A stretch of 64,000 nucleotides of DNA from Glycomyces amatae (GTDB lineage Bacteria > Actinomycetota > Actinomycetes > Mycobacteriales > Micromonosporaceae). The stretch is from contig NZ_JAJLQZ010000001.1 in NCBI RefSeq assembly GCF_020991375.1, positions 372,001 through 436,000 on the forward strand, written 5' to 3'. Below, in pieces: positions 23,147 through 31,199 of the stretch (positions within the stretch are counted from its first letter, which is position 1; every line of letters starts with the position of its first letter). Under the pieces are notes generated by a model. It was not told where the DNA came from, made no database searches, and was given only the letters and a program-made list of their open reading frames with translations. The translations under genes and the position numbers were made by a program.

Positions 23147-24075
23147 GGAGTGGACTTTACGCGAGGGAGCCGTCCGATCGCGACCTCAGTTTCGACCCTT
23201 TCGATCCATCCGCCGGCCCTGCCCAGGGCCAGCAGCGCCTCGCGCGTCAGCGGCACCCGCCGGGACTCGCCGGGCTCGGGCGGCCAGGCCGCGCGCAGGG
23301 CCCGGGCCCGGTCGAACCACTCGCCGATCGCGTCGGTGCCGGCGTCCTCCGCGAGGTGCGGCCCGGCCTCGCCGAGGGCGCCGGCGAGGTCGCCGAGCGC
23401 GGACGCGAGCTCGGCCCGGTTGCCCTCGACCATGCCGGTGAGCAGCGCGGTCGGGCTGGCGGCCACGCGGGTGCCGTCGCGGAACGACCCGGCGGCGAGC
23501 GCCCGCGCGAGCGGGTCGTCGGCCACGAGGACGAGCGCGGCGGCGACCAGGTGCTCGAGGTGGGAGATGCGGGCGGCGGCCCGGTCGTGCTCGGCGGCGG
23601 TCGCGGGCACGACGTGCGCGCCGATCGACGTCCACAGCCGCGCGAGGGCCGCCCAGTCGTCGAGGCCGGTGTCCGCCTCGAGGCACAGCACCCACTTGCG
23701 GCCTCGGAACAGGCCGGGCTCGGCGGCGGCGAACCCGGCGGTCTCCTTGCCGGTCATGGGGTGCCCGCCCACGAAGCGGGGGTGGTCGGCGAACGCCCGG
23801 GCGGCGGCGGCCTTGACGGACACGACGTCGGTGACCAGCCCGGTGTACCCGCGCAGGCCGCGCGCGGCGGCGTCCAGGTGCCGGAAGGGCGCGGCCACGA
23901 CGGCGAGGTCGGCGGCGTGGAGCGCGGCCGGGTCGGCGGTGACGGGGAAGTGCGCGGCGGCGGCCTCGCGGGCGGCCGGGTCGGGGTCGTGGCCGGTCAC
24001 GTCGTGCCCGGCCTCGGCGAGGGCCAGCGCGGCCGAGCCGCCGATGAGGCCGAGCCCGGTGACCGCGATCCGCAT
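23143..24075 (-). CDS. tyrA: Prephenate dehydrogenase (tyrosine biosynthesis)
   Basis: 310 residues from ATG 24075. An N-terminal Rossmann fold has VTGLGLIGGSAALAL (about residues 4-18) and a D-P-D-P acid at the end of beta2 that favours NAD. Next come VTDVVSVKAAAARAF and the conserved GGHPMTGKETAGFAAAEP (about 112-129), containing the His-Pro-Met-x-Gly signature of TyrA. A helical dimerisation domain follows with HDRAAARISHLEHLVAAAL. No ACT domain is present. The reaction is prephenate to 4-hydroxyphenylpyruvate with CO2 release. The start overlaps the GroES-like stop and its stop overlaps the next start. Confidence 0.9.
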   Translation of the reverse strand: MRIAVTGLGLIGGSAALALAEAGHDVTGHDPDPAAREAAAAHFPVTADPAALHAADLAVVAAPFRHLDAAARGLRGYTGLVTDVVSVKAAAARAFADHPRFVGGHPMTGKETAGFAAAEPGLFRGRKWVLCLEADTGLDDWAALARLWTSIGAHVVPATAAEHDRAAARISHLEHLVAAALVLVADDPLARALAAGSFRDGTRVAASPTALLTGMVEGNRAELASALGDLAGALGEAGPHLAEDAGTDAIGEWFDRARALRAAWPPEPGESRRVPLTREALLALGRAGGWIERVETEVAIGRLPRVKSTP

Positions 24076-24413
24076 CAGAGGTAGAGCCCGGTGCCGTCGT
24101 TGTCGACGCGTTTGGCGGCCACGGCGTGGATGTCGCGCTCGCGCAGGAGGATGAAGGTGTCGCCCTGCATGTCGACCTCGGCCTTGTCCTCGGGGTCGAA
24201 CAGGACGCGGTCGCCGGCCTCGACGGAGCGGACGAGCGGGCCGACGCCGACGGCCTCGGCCCAGTGGAGGCGGCGGCCCATGGAGGCGGTGGCGGGGATG
24301 ACGATGCCGGCGGCGGAGCGGCGCTCGGAGTCCGCGTCCTCGCGGACGAGGAGGCGGTCGTGCAGGAGCCGGACGGGCAGGCCTGTCGTGGCGTCCAACG
24401 GTGTATCGGTCAC
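24075..24413 (-). CDS. GroES-like co-chaperonin family protein
   Basis: 112 residues from GTG 24413; the longer frame to 24512 has an Arg/Pro leader unlike the family. The Cpn10 fold is evident: LPVRLLHDRLLVREDADSERR near the N-terminus, GIVIPATASMGRRLHWAEAV (the mobile-loop region, but differing from canonical GroES), VGPLVRSVEAGDRVLFDPED and a terminal beta segment. It is a second, divergent GroES-like protein of the type actinobacteria carry away from groEL, so its binding to GroEL is uncertain. It heads the tyrA-DUF885 operon with overlapping stop and start codons. Confidence 0.75.
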   Translation of the reverse strand: MTDTPLDATTGLPVRLLHDRLLVREDADSERRSAAGIVIPATASMGRRLHWAEAVGVGPLVRSVEAGDRVLFDPEDKAEVDMQGDTFILLRERDIHAVAAKRVDNDGTGLYL

Positions 24414-24429
24414 AACGCCCCAGCCTACC

Positions 24430-24920
24430 GCCCGGTGCGGGCCCGGGCCCCGGGGTCGGGGTGTGGTCCGTGCCGCTGCGCGGAGGAGCCCGGCCGCCCT
24501 CGCCGCGACCACCGCCGAGCGGTGCGGCCGGGTTCGCGGGCCTCACCGGGCGGTCCCGCCCCCCGAGGTCGGGTGCGTCCGATCGCGGCGGCCCCCGGTG
24601 TTAACGATGCCGCGCGGGTCCGACACTCCGGCGCGCCTGCGGCCCCCGGGGCCGGGTGTGTCGGGTCGCGGGCCCCCGGCACCAGGGCGGCCCGGGGGTC
24701 CGACGGTCCGCGGCGCGGACCCGTTCGAGGACCGGTGGTGGGAGGCGCGCCTCGCGCCGCGAACTGCGGCCGGAGGCCGCCCCCCGGGGCCGGGCGGGTC
24801 GCCTTCCGGGCCCCCGATGCAAGGGTGCGCCGCGGGTCCGACATTCCGGGCCGGTAGTGCCTGCGGGACCGGTCTCGGTGGCGCTGGCTGCATGGGGCGG
24901 TTCGCACCGAACCGGTACCG
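24430..24920. repeat. Gene-free GC-rich stretch with degenerate repeats
   Basis: No credible gene lies between the GroES-like start and the AI-2E transporter. The stretch contains repeated units around GGGTCCGAC(A/G)(C/T)TCCG (near 24616, 24695, 24836) and around GGGGCCGGG(T/C)(G)GG followed by GGGCCCCCG (near 24648, 24796). The units are about 70-150 bases apart and too diverged for a CRISPR array. Long open frames across it are a by-product of GC content. Confidence 0.5.
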
Positions 24921-24974
24921 TACGTGTTGACGCCGCACCCGCCTCCTTCCGGAGGAACCGTCCTGGGAGAGACC

Positions 24975-26351
24975 GTGAACCGATTCCGCCGCACCACTGC
25001 ACGTGCAAGACAGCTCTGGATCGGCATGCGGCTCAACCCCGTCGCCGAGCGGGCCCTGGCCGGCCGCGGCGAACCCGACCCCGACGAGCCCGACCTCGCC
25101 GACGCGGAGGCCTTCCCGCCCGATCCCGACGCCGGCCCCGGCGAGCGCTCCGAGCAGCGCTACGTCCCCACCGGACTGGCCGTCGGCGCGGCCTGGTCCT
25201 GGCGCCTGCTCGTCATCGGCGCGAGCGTCGCCGTCGTCCTCTACCTGCTCAGCCAGGTCACCACGGTCATCATCCCGGTCGCCATCTCCTTCCTCCTCGC
25301 CGCCATGCTCCAGCCCGCCGCCGCCTGGCTCATCCGCCACGGCTGGAACAAGTCTCTCGCCTCGATCCTCATGCTCGTGGCGGGCCTGGCCGCCGTCGGC
25401 GCGATCCTCACCTTCGTCGTCCAGCAGTTCATCGCGGGCATCCCCGACTTCTACGACTCGATCCTCACCGGCCTGCGGGACGCCCAGTCCTGGCTCGAGG
25501 CGGGCCCGTACGGGCTCGACGGCGCCCAGGTCGCCGACATCCTCGCGGGCCTCCAGACCAACATCACCGACTGGTACGACGAGAACCAGCAGACGATCGT
25601 CCAGACCGGCCTCGACGTCGCCGGCTCCACCGCCTCCGGGCTCGGGAACTTCGCCACCGGCCTGTTCCTGGTCCTGTTCACCACCTACTTCTTCATCCGC
25701 GACGGCCGCAAGATCTGGACGTTCCTGACCGGGATGCTCCCGCGCGCCGCCTCCGAGCCGCTGCGCTACGCCGGCGGCGCGGGCTGGTCGACGCTCGTGC
25801 AGTACATGCGCACCATGGTGGTCGTCGCCGCCGTCGACGCGATCTTCATCGGCCTGGGCCTGTGGCTGCTGAAGGTCCCGCTGTGGCTGCCGCTGACCAC
25901 GCTGATCTTCCTGGGCGCGTTCATCCCCATCATCGGGGCCACGGTCTCGGGGATCGTCGCGGTCGTCGTCGCCCTCGTCGGCACCCCGAACGGCCTGGTC
26001 ACCGCGCTCATCGTGCTCGGCATCGTCCTGGCCGTGCAGCAGCTCGAGTCGAACCTGCTCCAGCCGTTCCTCATGAGCCGCGCCGTCAAGCTCCATCCGC
26101 TCGCGATCGTCCTCGCCGTCACCGCGGGCGGCTTCGTGTGGGGGATCGTCGGCGCGCTCGTCGCCGTCCCGCTCCTGGCGATCGTCAACGGCACCGTCCG
26201 GGCCCTCAACCGCTACCGCGAGGCCCGGCGGGAGGCCCGGGCCCGCGGCCTGGACGGCGAGGAGGCCACGGCCGAGGCCGTGCGCGCCAGCGCCGAGGCC
26301 ACGAACGCGAACGGCACCGTCGACGACGAGCCCGCGGCGGGGCGCGCATGA
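24975..26351 (+). CDS. AI-2E family transporter (UPF0118)
   Basis: 458 residues from GTG 24975, chosen for GGGAG about seven bases upstream; a start at 24924 would add 17 unlikely residues. After an acidic cytoplasmic tail of about 65 residues there are seven to eight spans, with the family layout: two early spans, a soluble segment of about 90 residues (PDFYDSILTGLRDAQSWL...), then five spans including FLGAFIPIIGATVSGIVAV and the conserved QQLESNLLQPFLM-RAV-LHPL segment near residue 360. Members export autoinducer-2 or act as Na+/H+ antiporters, so the substrate here is open. The end overlaps dinG by ATGA. Confidence 0.9.
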   Translation: MNRFRRTTARARQLWIGMRLNPVAERALAGRGEPDPDEPDLADAEAFPPDPDAGPGERSEQRYVPTGLAVGAAWSWRLLVIGASVAVVLYLLSQVTTVIIPVAISFLLAAMLQPAAAWLIRHGWNKSLASILMLVAGLAAVGAILTFVVQQFIAGIPDFYDSILTGLRDAQSWLEAGPYGLDGAQVADILAGLQTNITDWYDENQQTIVQTGLDVAGSTASGLGNFATGLFLVLFTTYFFIRDGRKIWTFLTGMLPRAASEPLRYAGGAGWSTLVQYMRTMVVVAAVDAIFIGLGLWLLKVPLWLPLTTLIFLGAFIPIIGATVSGIVAVVVALVGTPNGLVTALIVLGIVLAVQQLESNLLQPFLMSRAVKLHPLAIVLAVTAGGFVWGIVGALVAVPLLAIVNGTVRALNRYREARREARARGLDGEEATAEAVRASAEATNANGTVDDEPAAGRA

Positions 26352-28309
26352 GCCCCGAAGCGCAGGCCCTCGCGATCCTCGACGCCGCCGTCGCGGCCAC
26401 CCCCCACGGCCAGGCCCGCGAAGGGCAGCGCGAGATGTGCGCGGCGGTCGCCAAGGCCATCGACGCCGGCGAGCACCTGCTCGTGCAGGCCGGCACCGGC
26501 ACCGGCAAGTCCCTCGCCTACCTGTGCGCGGCGCTCGCCGCGGGCAGGCCCGTGGTCGTCTCGACCGCGACGCTCGCCCTCCAGCACCAGCTCGTCGCGG
26601 TCGACCTGCCGCGCCTGGTCGAGGCCGTCGCGCCCGTCCTGGGCCGCACGCCCTCGTTTGCGCTCCTCAAGGGCCGCCACAACTACCTGTGCAAGCGCAA
26701 GGTCGCGGGCGACGAGGACGAGGACGACGGCGCCCTCGAGGGCACCGAGGAGCTCAAGTGGGCCGGGCAGCGGGCGGGCTTCGCCAAGCAGGTGCAGCGC
26801 CTGTACGACTGGGCGAACGACACCGACACCGGCGACCGGGACGACCTCGACCCGGGGGTGAGCGACCGCGCCTGGAAGCAGGCCTCGACGACCTCCTCGG
26901 AATGCGTGGGCGCGAAGGACTGCGCCCAGGGCGCCGACTGCTTCGCCGAGCTGGCCCGCGGCCGCGCGCACGAGGCCGACATCGTCGTCACCAACCACGC
27001 GCTCCTGTCGATCGACATGATGAACGAGCGCAGCGTCCTGCCCGAGCACGCCGTCCTCATCGTCGACGAGGCGCACGAGCTGGTCGACCGGGTCACCTCC
27101 GCGGCGCGCGCCGAGCTCCACCCGGCCCGGCTGCGCTGGCTCGCCCAGCGCGGCAGGCGCCTGATCGACACCGACGCGGCCGACCAGATCCGCGAGGCCG
27201 CCGACGCGCTCGAGGGCGCGCTCGCCGCCGCGGGGGAGCGCCGCTTCGCCGACGAGCTGCCCACGCCGCTGGTCGAGGCGTTGAACCTCGTCAACGGGGC
27301 GTGCGTGAAGGCCACCGTGCATCTGGGGGCGCTCGACGCGGAGACGAAGAAGCAGCTGAGCGCCCAGCAGCTCAAGGCCGGGCTGGTCGAGGCGATCGAG
27401 ACGGCCGGGCGGTGCGCCGGCCCGGCCGGGGACGACGTGATCTGGTCGGAGCCGAACGGCCCGCAGCTGGTGGCCGCGCCGCTGTCGGTCGGCGGGCTGC
27501 TCTCGGCGATGCTCTACGAGGAGCGCACCGTGATCGCGGCGTCGGCGACGCTGACGCTCGGCGGCCGGTTCGACATCGTGGCCCGCAGCCTCGGCCTGCC
27601 CGCTGACGGGCACGGCTGGACGTCGCTCGACGTCGGCTCCCCGTTCGACTACCGCAGGCAGGGCATCCTGTACGTGGCCGCGTCGCTGCCGCGCCCGACC
27701 GCGTCGGGCCTGTCGGCGGAGACCGGGAAGGAGCTGCTGCGCCTGGTCGAGGCGAGCCGGGGCGCGACGCTGGGGCTGTTCTCCTCGAAGCGGGCCGCCG
27801 AGGCCGCCGCCGAGCTGCTGCGCGCCCAGACCGACTTCGACATCCTCCTCCAGGGCGAGGAGACCCTCGCGAGCCTCGTGAAGCGGTTCAAGGAGGAGGA
27901 GTCGACGTGCCTGCTGGGGGTCATGAGCCTGTGGCAGGGCGTGGACGTGCCGGGCATGACCTGCCGCCTGGTGGTGATGGACCGGATCCCGTTCCCCAGG
28001 CCCACCGAGCCGCTCACCGCGGCCCGGTCCGAGGCCGCCGACGCGGCGGGGCGCTCGGGGTTCACGGAGGTGTCGGTCCCGGCCGCGGCGATCCGGCTCG
28101 CGCAGGGCGCCGGGCGGCTCATCCGCCGCACCACCGACCGGGGCGTGGTCGCGATCCTCGACTCGCGGCTGGAGACGAGCCGCTCCTACGGGAAGTTCAT
28201 GCGCGATTCGCTGCCGCCGTTCTGGTACACGACGAAGTCCGACTCGGTGGCCGGCGCGCTCGGCCGCCTCGCGGACGACGCGGCCGAACCGGCCGCGGCG
28301 GCCGTGTAG
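26348..28309 (+). CDS. dinG: DinG-family ATP-dependent DNA helicase
   Basis: 653 residues from ATG 26348, overlapping the upstream stop. An XPD-like superfamily 2 helicase. Walker A AGTGTGKS (about 48-55), STATLALQHQL (Ia), DEAH box (about 239-242), SATLTLGG (III), MSLWQGVDVPG (V) and QGAGRLIRRTTDRG (VI). Four cysteines at about 115, 186, 192 and 198 lie between motifs Ia and II, the position of the 4Fe-4S cluster of DinG/YoaA. It unwinds 5'-3' and resolves D-loops, R-loops and G-quadruplexes. The helicase follows a transporter in one transcript, probably a historical linkage, with no functional tie visible. Confidence 0.9.
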   Translation: MSPEAQALAILDAAVAATPHGQAREGQREMCAAVAKAIDAGEHLLVQAGTGTGKSLAYLCAALAAGRPVVVSTATLALQHQLVAVDLPRLVEAVAPVLGRTPSFALLKGRHNYLCKRKVAGDEDEDDGALEGTEELKWAGQRAGFAKQVQRLYDWANDTDTGDRDDLDPGVSDRAWKQASTTSSECVGAKDCAQGADCFAELARGRAHEADIVVTNHALLSIDMMNERSVLPEHAVLIVDEAHELVDRVTSAARAELHPARLRWLAQRGRRLIDTDAADQIREAADALEGALAAAGERRFADELPTPLVEALNLVNGACVKATVHLGALDAETKKQLSAQQLKAGLVEAIETAGRCAGPAGDDVIWSEPNGPQLVAAPLSVGGLLSAMLYEERTVIAASATLTLGGRFDIVARSLGLPADGHGWTSLDVGSPFDYRRQGILYVAASLPRPTASGLSAETGKELLRLVEASRGATLGLFSSKRAAEAAAELLRAQTDFDILLQGEETLASLVKRFKEEESTCLLGVMSLWQGVDVPGMTCRLVVMDRIPFPRPTEPLTAARSEAADAAGRSGFTEVSVPAAAIRLAQGAGRLIRRTTDRGVVAILDSRLETSRSYGKFMRDSLPPFWYTTKSDSVAGALGRLADDAAEPAAAAV

Positions 28310-28636
28310 CGCCGGCCCGCGTATCGACGCTCGTGAGTGCCGTTCCGCCACTGGAATAATCCGCCGCCGCCTGGGAACCCGAGGGGCCGCGAATGAACGG
28401 CGTCCGTCCGGGCGGTCGGCGCACCCGCCGAAGCCTTAGGTGAACAGAAGATGAATTCAAGTAAAACCTTTGCATAACCCCAGCTTAGAGCGGTTTCGTG
28501 GAGTCTCACACAGGCCACTTCGCAAGCTTGTCTCGCGTTCACCTGGATGTTAACTTCGCGGAGACGAATTCCAGCCCTCCTCTGGACCTATCGGTACAGT
28601 GAGGACAGACAAAGCGACCGAAAGCAGGGGTGCCCG
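28310..28636 (+). promoter_or_regulatory. Promoter region of the DUF47-pit operon
   Basis: 327 bases without a gene, AT-richer than the surroundings from 28436 to 28560. TACAGT at 28592-28597, about 40 bases before the GTG start, could be a -10 element. Because the operon concerns phosphate, this is where a PhoP-type box would be sought; I saw no clear direct repeats of that type. Confidence 0.3.
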
Positions 28637-29266
28637 GTGCGGTTCTCACTGAAGCCTCAGGACGACGCGTTCTACGCCTTCTTCACCGAGGCGGCGGAGA
28701 ACATCCGCCGCGGCGTGGTGATCCTGGCCGAGCTGGGCGACGACGCGCCCGACTACCAGAAGATCTCCGAGCGCCTCGTCGACGTGGAGCACGACAACGA
28801 CCAGCTGACGCACCGCCTGTTCAACAAGGTCAACTCCACGTTCGTCACCCCGATGGACCGCACCGACATGTACCACCTGGCCGGGAAGCTCGACGACATC
28901 CTCGACCACATCGAGGCCGCCGCCAACCTCGTCTACCTCTACGGCCTCTCCGACCTCCCGGCCCTGCCCCGCGAGATGATCGAGCAGATCACCGTGCTCG
29001 CCTCCCAGGCCGACCTGCTCGTCGAGTTCATGCCCAAGCTCAAGGGCCTCAACGCGACCATGCAGGACTTCTGGGTCGAGTGCAACCGCCTCGAGAACGA
29101 CGGCGACCGCGCCTACCGGATGCTCCTGGTGCGCCTGTACTCCGGCGAGTACCCGGCCCTCACCGTCATGAAGCTCAAAGAGGTCGGCGACGAGCTCGAG
29201 GCCGCCTGCGACTCCTTCGAGTCGGTCTCCAACGTCGTCGAGTCGGTCTACGTCAAGGAATCCTGA
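28637..29266 (+). CDS. DUF47/PhoU-like regulator of the Pit transporter
   Basis: 209 residues from GTG 28637 with AGGGG seven bases upstream. All-helical PhoU-like protein: FYAFFTEAAENIRRGVVIL, VEHDNDQLTHRLFNKVNSTFV, PMDRTDMYHLAGKLDDILDHIEAA, then a second half repeating the three-helix plan (ENDGDRAYRMLLVRLY, MKLKEVGDELEAACD). The E-D-x-D and H-x-L-x-x-x-x-D clusters are the metal sites of the family. In family members (YkaA-like) this protein restrains the adjacent Pit transporter. The next gene starts two bases after this stop, so they are co-expressed. Confidence 0.9.
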   Translation: MRFSLKPQDDAFYAFFTEAAENIRRGVVILAELGDDAPDYQKISERLVDVEHDNDQLTHRLFNKVNSTFVTPMDRTDMYHLAGKLDDILDHIEAAANLVYLYGLSDLPALPREMIEQITVLASQADLLVEFMPKLKGLNATMQDFWVECNRLENDGDRAYRMLLVRLYSGEYPALTVMKLKEVGDELEAACDSFESVSNVVESVYVKES

Positions 29267-29268
29267 GC

Positions 29269-30294
29269 GTGGACAGCGTCCTCATCGCAGTACTGCTCTG
29301 CATCGCCGCGGCCCTGCTCTTCGGGTACACCAACGGCTTCCACGACTCCGCGAACGCCATCGCGACCTCCATCTCGACCCGGGCCCTCAAACCGCGGGTC
29401 GCGCTCGGCATGGCCGCGGTCGGCAACTTCATCGGCGCCCACCTCGGCGCCAAGGTCGCCCACACCGTCGCCGAGGGCGTCGTGGTCCTCCCCACCGGCA
29501 TCGAAGGCCTCCTGATCGTGATGGCGGGCTTGCTCGGCGCCATCACCTGGAACTTCATCACCTGGTACTTCGGCCTGCCGACCTCCTCCTCCCACTCCCT
29601 GTTCGGCGGCATCGTCGGCGCGACCATGGCCGGCGGCCTCCTCATCGCCGGCAACGCCAACGACTGGGTGCTGTGGGACGGCATCGTCGACAAGATCGTC
29701 CTGCCCACGATCGTCTCCCCGGTCGTCGGCTTCGCCCTCGGCTTCCTGGTCATGATCGCCGTCTACTGGATCTTCCGCAAGGGCCGCCCCGACAAGCTCA
29801 ACCGCGGCTTCCGGCACGCCCAGACCGTCTCGGCCGCCGCCATGGCCCTCGCCCACGGCATGCAGGACGCCGCGAAGGTCATCGGCGTCATCGTCCTCGC
29901 CCTGTACGTCGGCGGCTTCCAGGACAGCGCCACGCACATCCCGCAGTGGGTCTACTGGGCCTCCGCCGCCGTCATGGCCGCGGGCACCTACGCGGGAGGC
30001 TGGCGCATCATCAAGACCATGGGCCGCAAGATCATCGACCTCGGCCCGCCCCAGGGCTTCGCGGCCGAGACCGTCGCCAGCTCGGTGCTGTACGCCAACA
30101 CCTGGCTGCTCGGCGCGCCGATCTCCACCACCCACACCATCACCTCCTCGATCATGGGCGTCGGCTCGACCGGCGGCCCGCGCGCGGTCCGGTGGGGCGT
30201 GGCCCGCTCGATCGTCATCGCCTGGATCATCACGTTCCCGATCGCGGCCGCGGTGGGCGCCCTGTTCTACCTCCCGATCCAGTTCCTGGGCTGA
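29269..30294 (+). CDS. pit: Inorganic phosphate transporter, PiT family
   Basis: 341 residues from GTG 29269, two bases after the DUF47 stop. The PiT signatures occur in both halves: GYTNGFHDSANAIATSISTRAL (about 16-37) and MALAHGMQDAAKVIGVIVLAL (second repeat, about 190-210), each with an acidic residue for cation-phosphate binding. Also seen are LPTSSSHSLFGGIVGA and the equivalent APISTTHTITSSIMGVG. About ten spans. It imports phosphate, usually as a metal-phosphate complex with H+, at high external phosphate. The length is shorter than E. coli PitA but typical of actinobacterial Pit. Confidence 0.95.
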   Translation: MDSVLIAVLLCIAAALLFGYTNGFHDSANAIATSISTRALKPRVALGMAAVGNFIGAHLGAKVAHTVAEGVVVLPTGIEGLLIVMAGLLGAITWNFITWYFGLPTSSSHSLFGGIVGATMAGGLLIAGNANDWVLWDGIVDKIVLPTIVSPVVGFALGFLVMIAVYWIFRKGRPDKLNRGFRHAQTVSAAAMALAHGMQDAAKVIGVIVLALYVGGFQDSATHIPQWVYWASAAVMAAGTYAGGWRIIKTMGRKIIDLGPPQGFAAETVASSVLYANTWLLGAPISTTHTITSSIMGVGSTGGPRAVRWGVARSIVIAWIITFPIAAAVGALFYLPIQFLG

Positions 30295-30320
30295 GCCCCG
30301 GGAGACCCTCGCGGCGCTTC

Positions 30321-30344
30321 GCGGCCCGGCTCCGGCCGGGCCGC
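30321..30344 (+). terminator. Terminator of the DUF47-pit operon
   Basis: A perfect nine-base GC stem (30321-30329 with 30336-30344) and a six-base loop, 26 bases after the pit stop. No U-run follows. Confidence 0.55.
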
Positions 30345-30399
30345 ATCCGTTTCGCCCGAAGCGCCCGGAAACACCGGTTCGTGGACTAGCGTGAGGGGC

Positions 30400-31170
30400 A
30401 TGTCCATCCAGCGCTTCGGGAAATGGGACTTCCGGGCGGTCGAGCCGGCGTCCGCCGCTCGCGCCCTCGACCGACTCAAGGAGCAGGGCGCTCCCGCCGA
30501 GCCCGAGCGCGCCGCCGTCGTGGTGCTCCTGCGCGAGGCCCCGCTGCGGGTCTTCCTGCTGCGCCACCCCGCGAAGGAGCCGTTCGCCCTCCCCGTCCTC
30601 GACCGCGCGGACCTGCCCGGGATCGGGGTCCGCGAACGCTGGACCCACCTCGACATGGACGGCTCCGGCGGCCGCGTCGTCAACGGCCGCGGCGCGACCC
30701 GCGGCGTCCAGTACGGCTTCCCCGGCGGGCGCCACAAGCCCGACGACCCCGACGTGGCCATGACCGGCGTCCGCGCCGTCGAGGAGGAGACCGGCGCGAT
30801 GGTCGCCCTCCAGCGGGCCTGGGCCCGGTGGGTCACCCCCGAGTACGAGCCGGTGCGGTTCGACTCCTGGATCTACGTCGCCACGCTCGCCGAGGGCTTC
30901 CAGCCGCGCATCCGCGTGCGCGAACCCGAGTACGCCACCTGGATCGGCCCCGAGCAGGCGGTGTGCCAGTACGGCGGCCAGATGTCCATGCCCGAGGCGA
31001 CCACGCTCGCCGAGCTCTCCCGCTACTCCACCGTGGGCGAGGTCTTCGCCTCGGCCGAGCAGCGCGACATGTCGCCGATCCTGCCGCGCGTGAACCTGCG
31101 CGAGGGCACCGCCAGCATCGTGCTGCCCGGCGAGGAGGGCTACCCGGCCCACGCCCTCGCCTCGGCATGA
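30400..31170 (+). CDS. NUDIX-fold hydrolase-like protein with degenerate NUDIX box
   Basis: 256 residues from ATG 30400 with GAGGGG just upstream. The centre has the NUDIX layout: YGFPGGRHKPDD (about 106-117) then MTGVRAVEEETGAMV (about 122-136). Against the consensus G-x5-E-x7-R-E-U-x-E-E-x-G-U, the first Glu is missing (GGRHKPDD has Asp/Lys) and the Glu after Arg is Ala, while the E-E-x-G is kept. Metal binding may thus be altered. Actinomycete proteins of this kind are often annotated NUDIX without a known substrate. It is convergent with mshD, with 29 bases between the stops. Confidence 0.75.
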   Translation: MSIQRFGKWDFRAVEPASAARALDRLKEQGAPAEPERAAVVVLLREAPLRVFLLRHPAKEPFALPVLDRADLPGIGVRERWTHLDMDGSGGRVVNGRGATRGVQYGFPGGRHKPDDPDVAMTGVRAVEEETGAMVALQRAWARWVTPEYEPVRFDSWIYVATLAEGFQPRIRVREPEYATWIGPEQAVCQYGGQMSMPEATTLAELSRYSTVGEVFASAEQRDMSPILPRVNLREGTASIVLPGEEGYPAHALASA

Positions 31171-31199
31171 CGTTCCCGAAACGTCCTTTCCCGAGGCCT

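Noticed and set aside
23143-24413. groES of the main chaperonin operon
   Set aside because: No groEL follows; the mobile-loop region differs and the partner genes are tyrA and DUF885.
24656-28309. 1217-residue frame starting before the AI-2E gene
   Set aside because: The first part is an Arg/Pro-rich shadow of the transporter. The DinG protein begins at ATG 26348 with a coupled overlap.
26213-28351. 712-residue minus-strand frame over dinG
   Set aside because: Antisense to DinG, whose helicase motifs and Fe-S cysteines prove the plus strand is coding.
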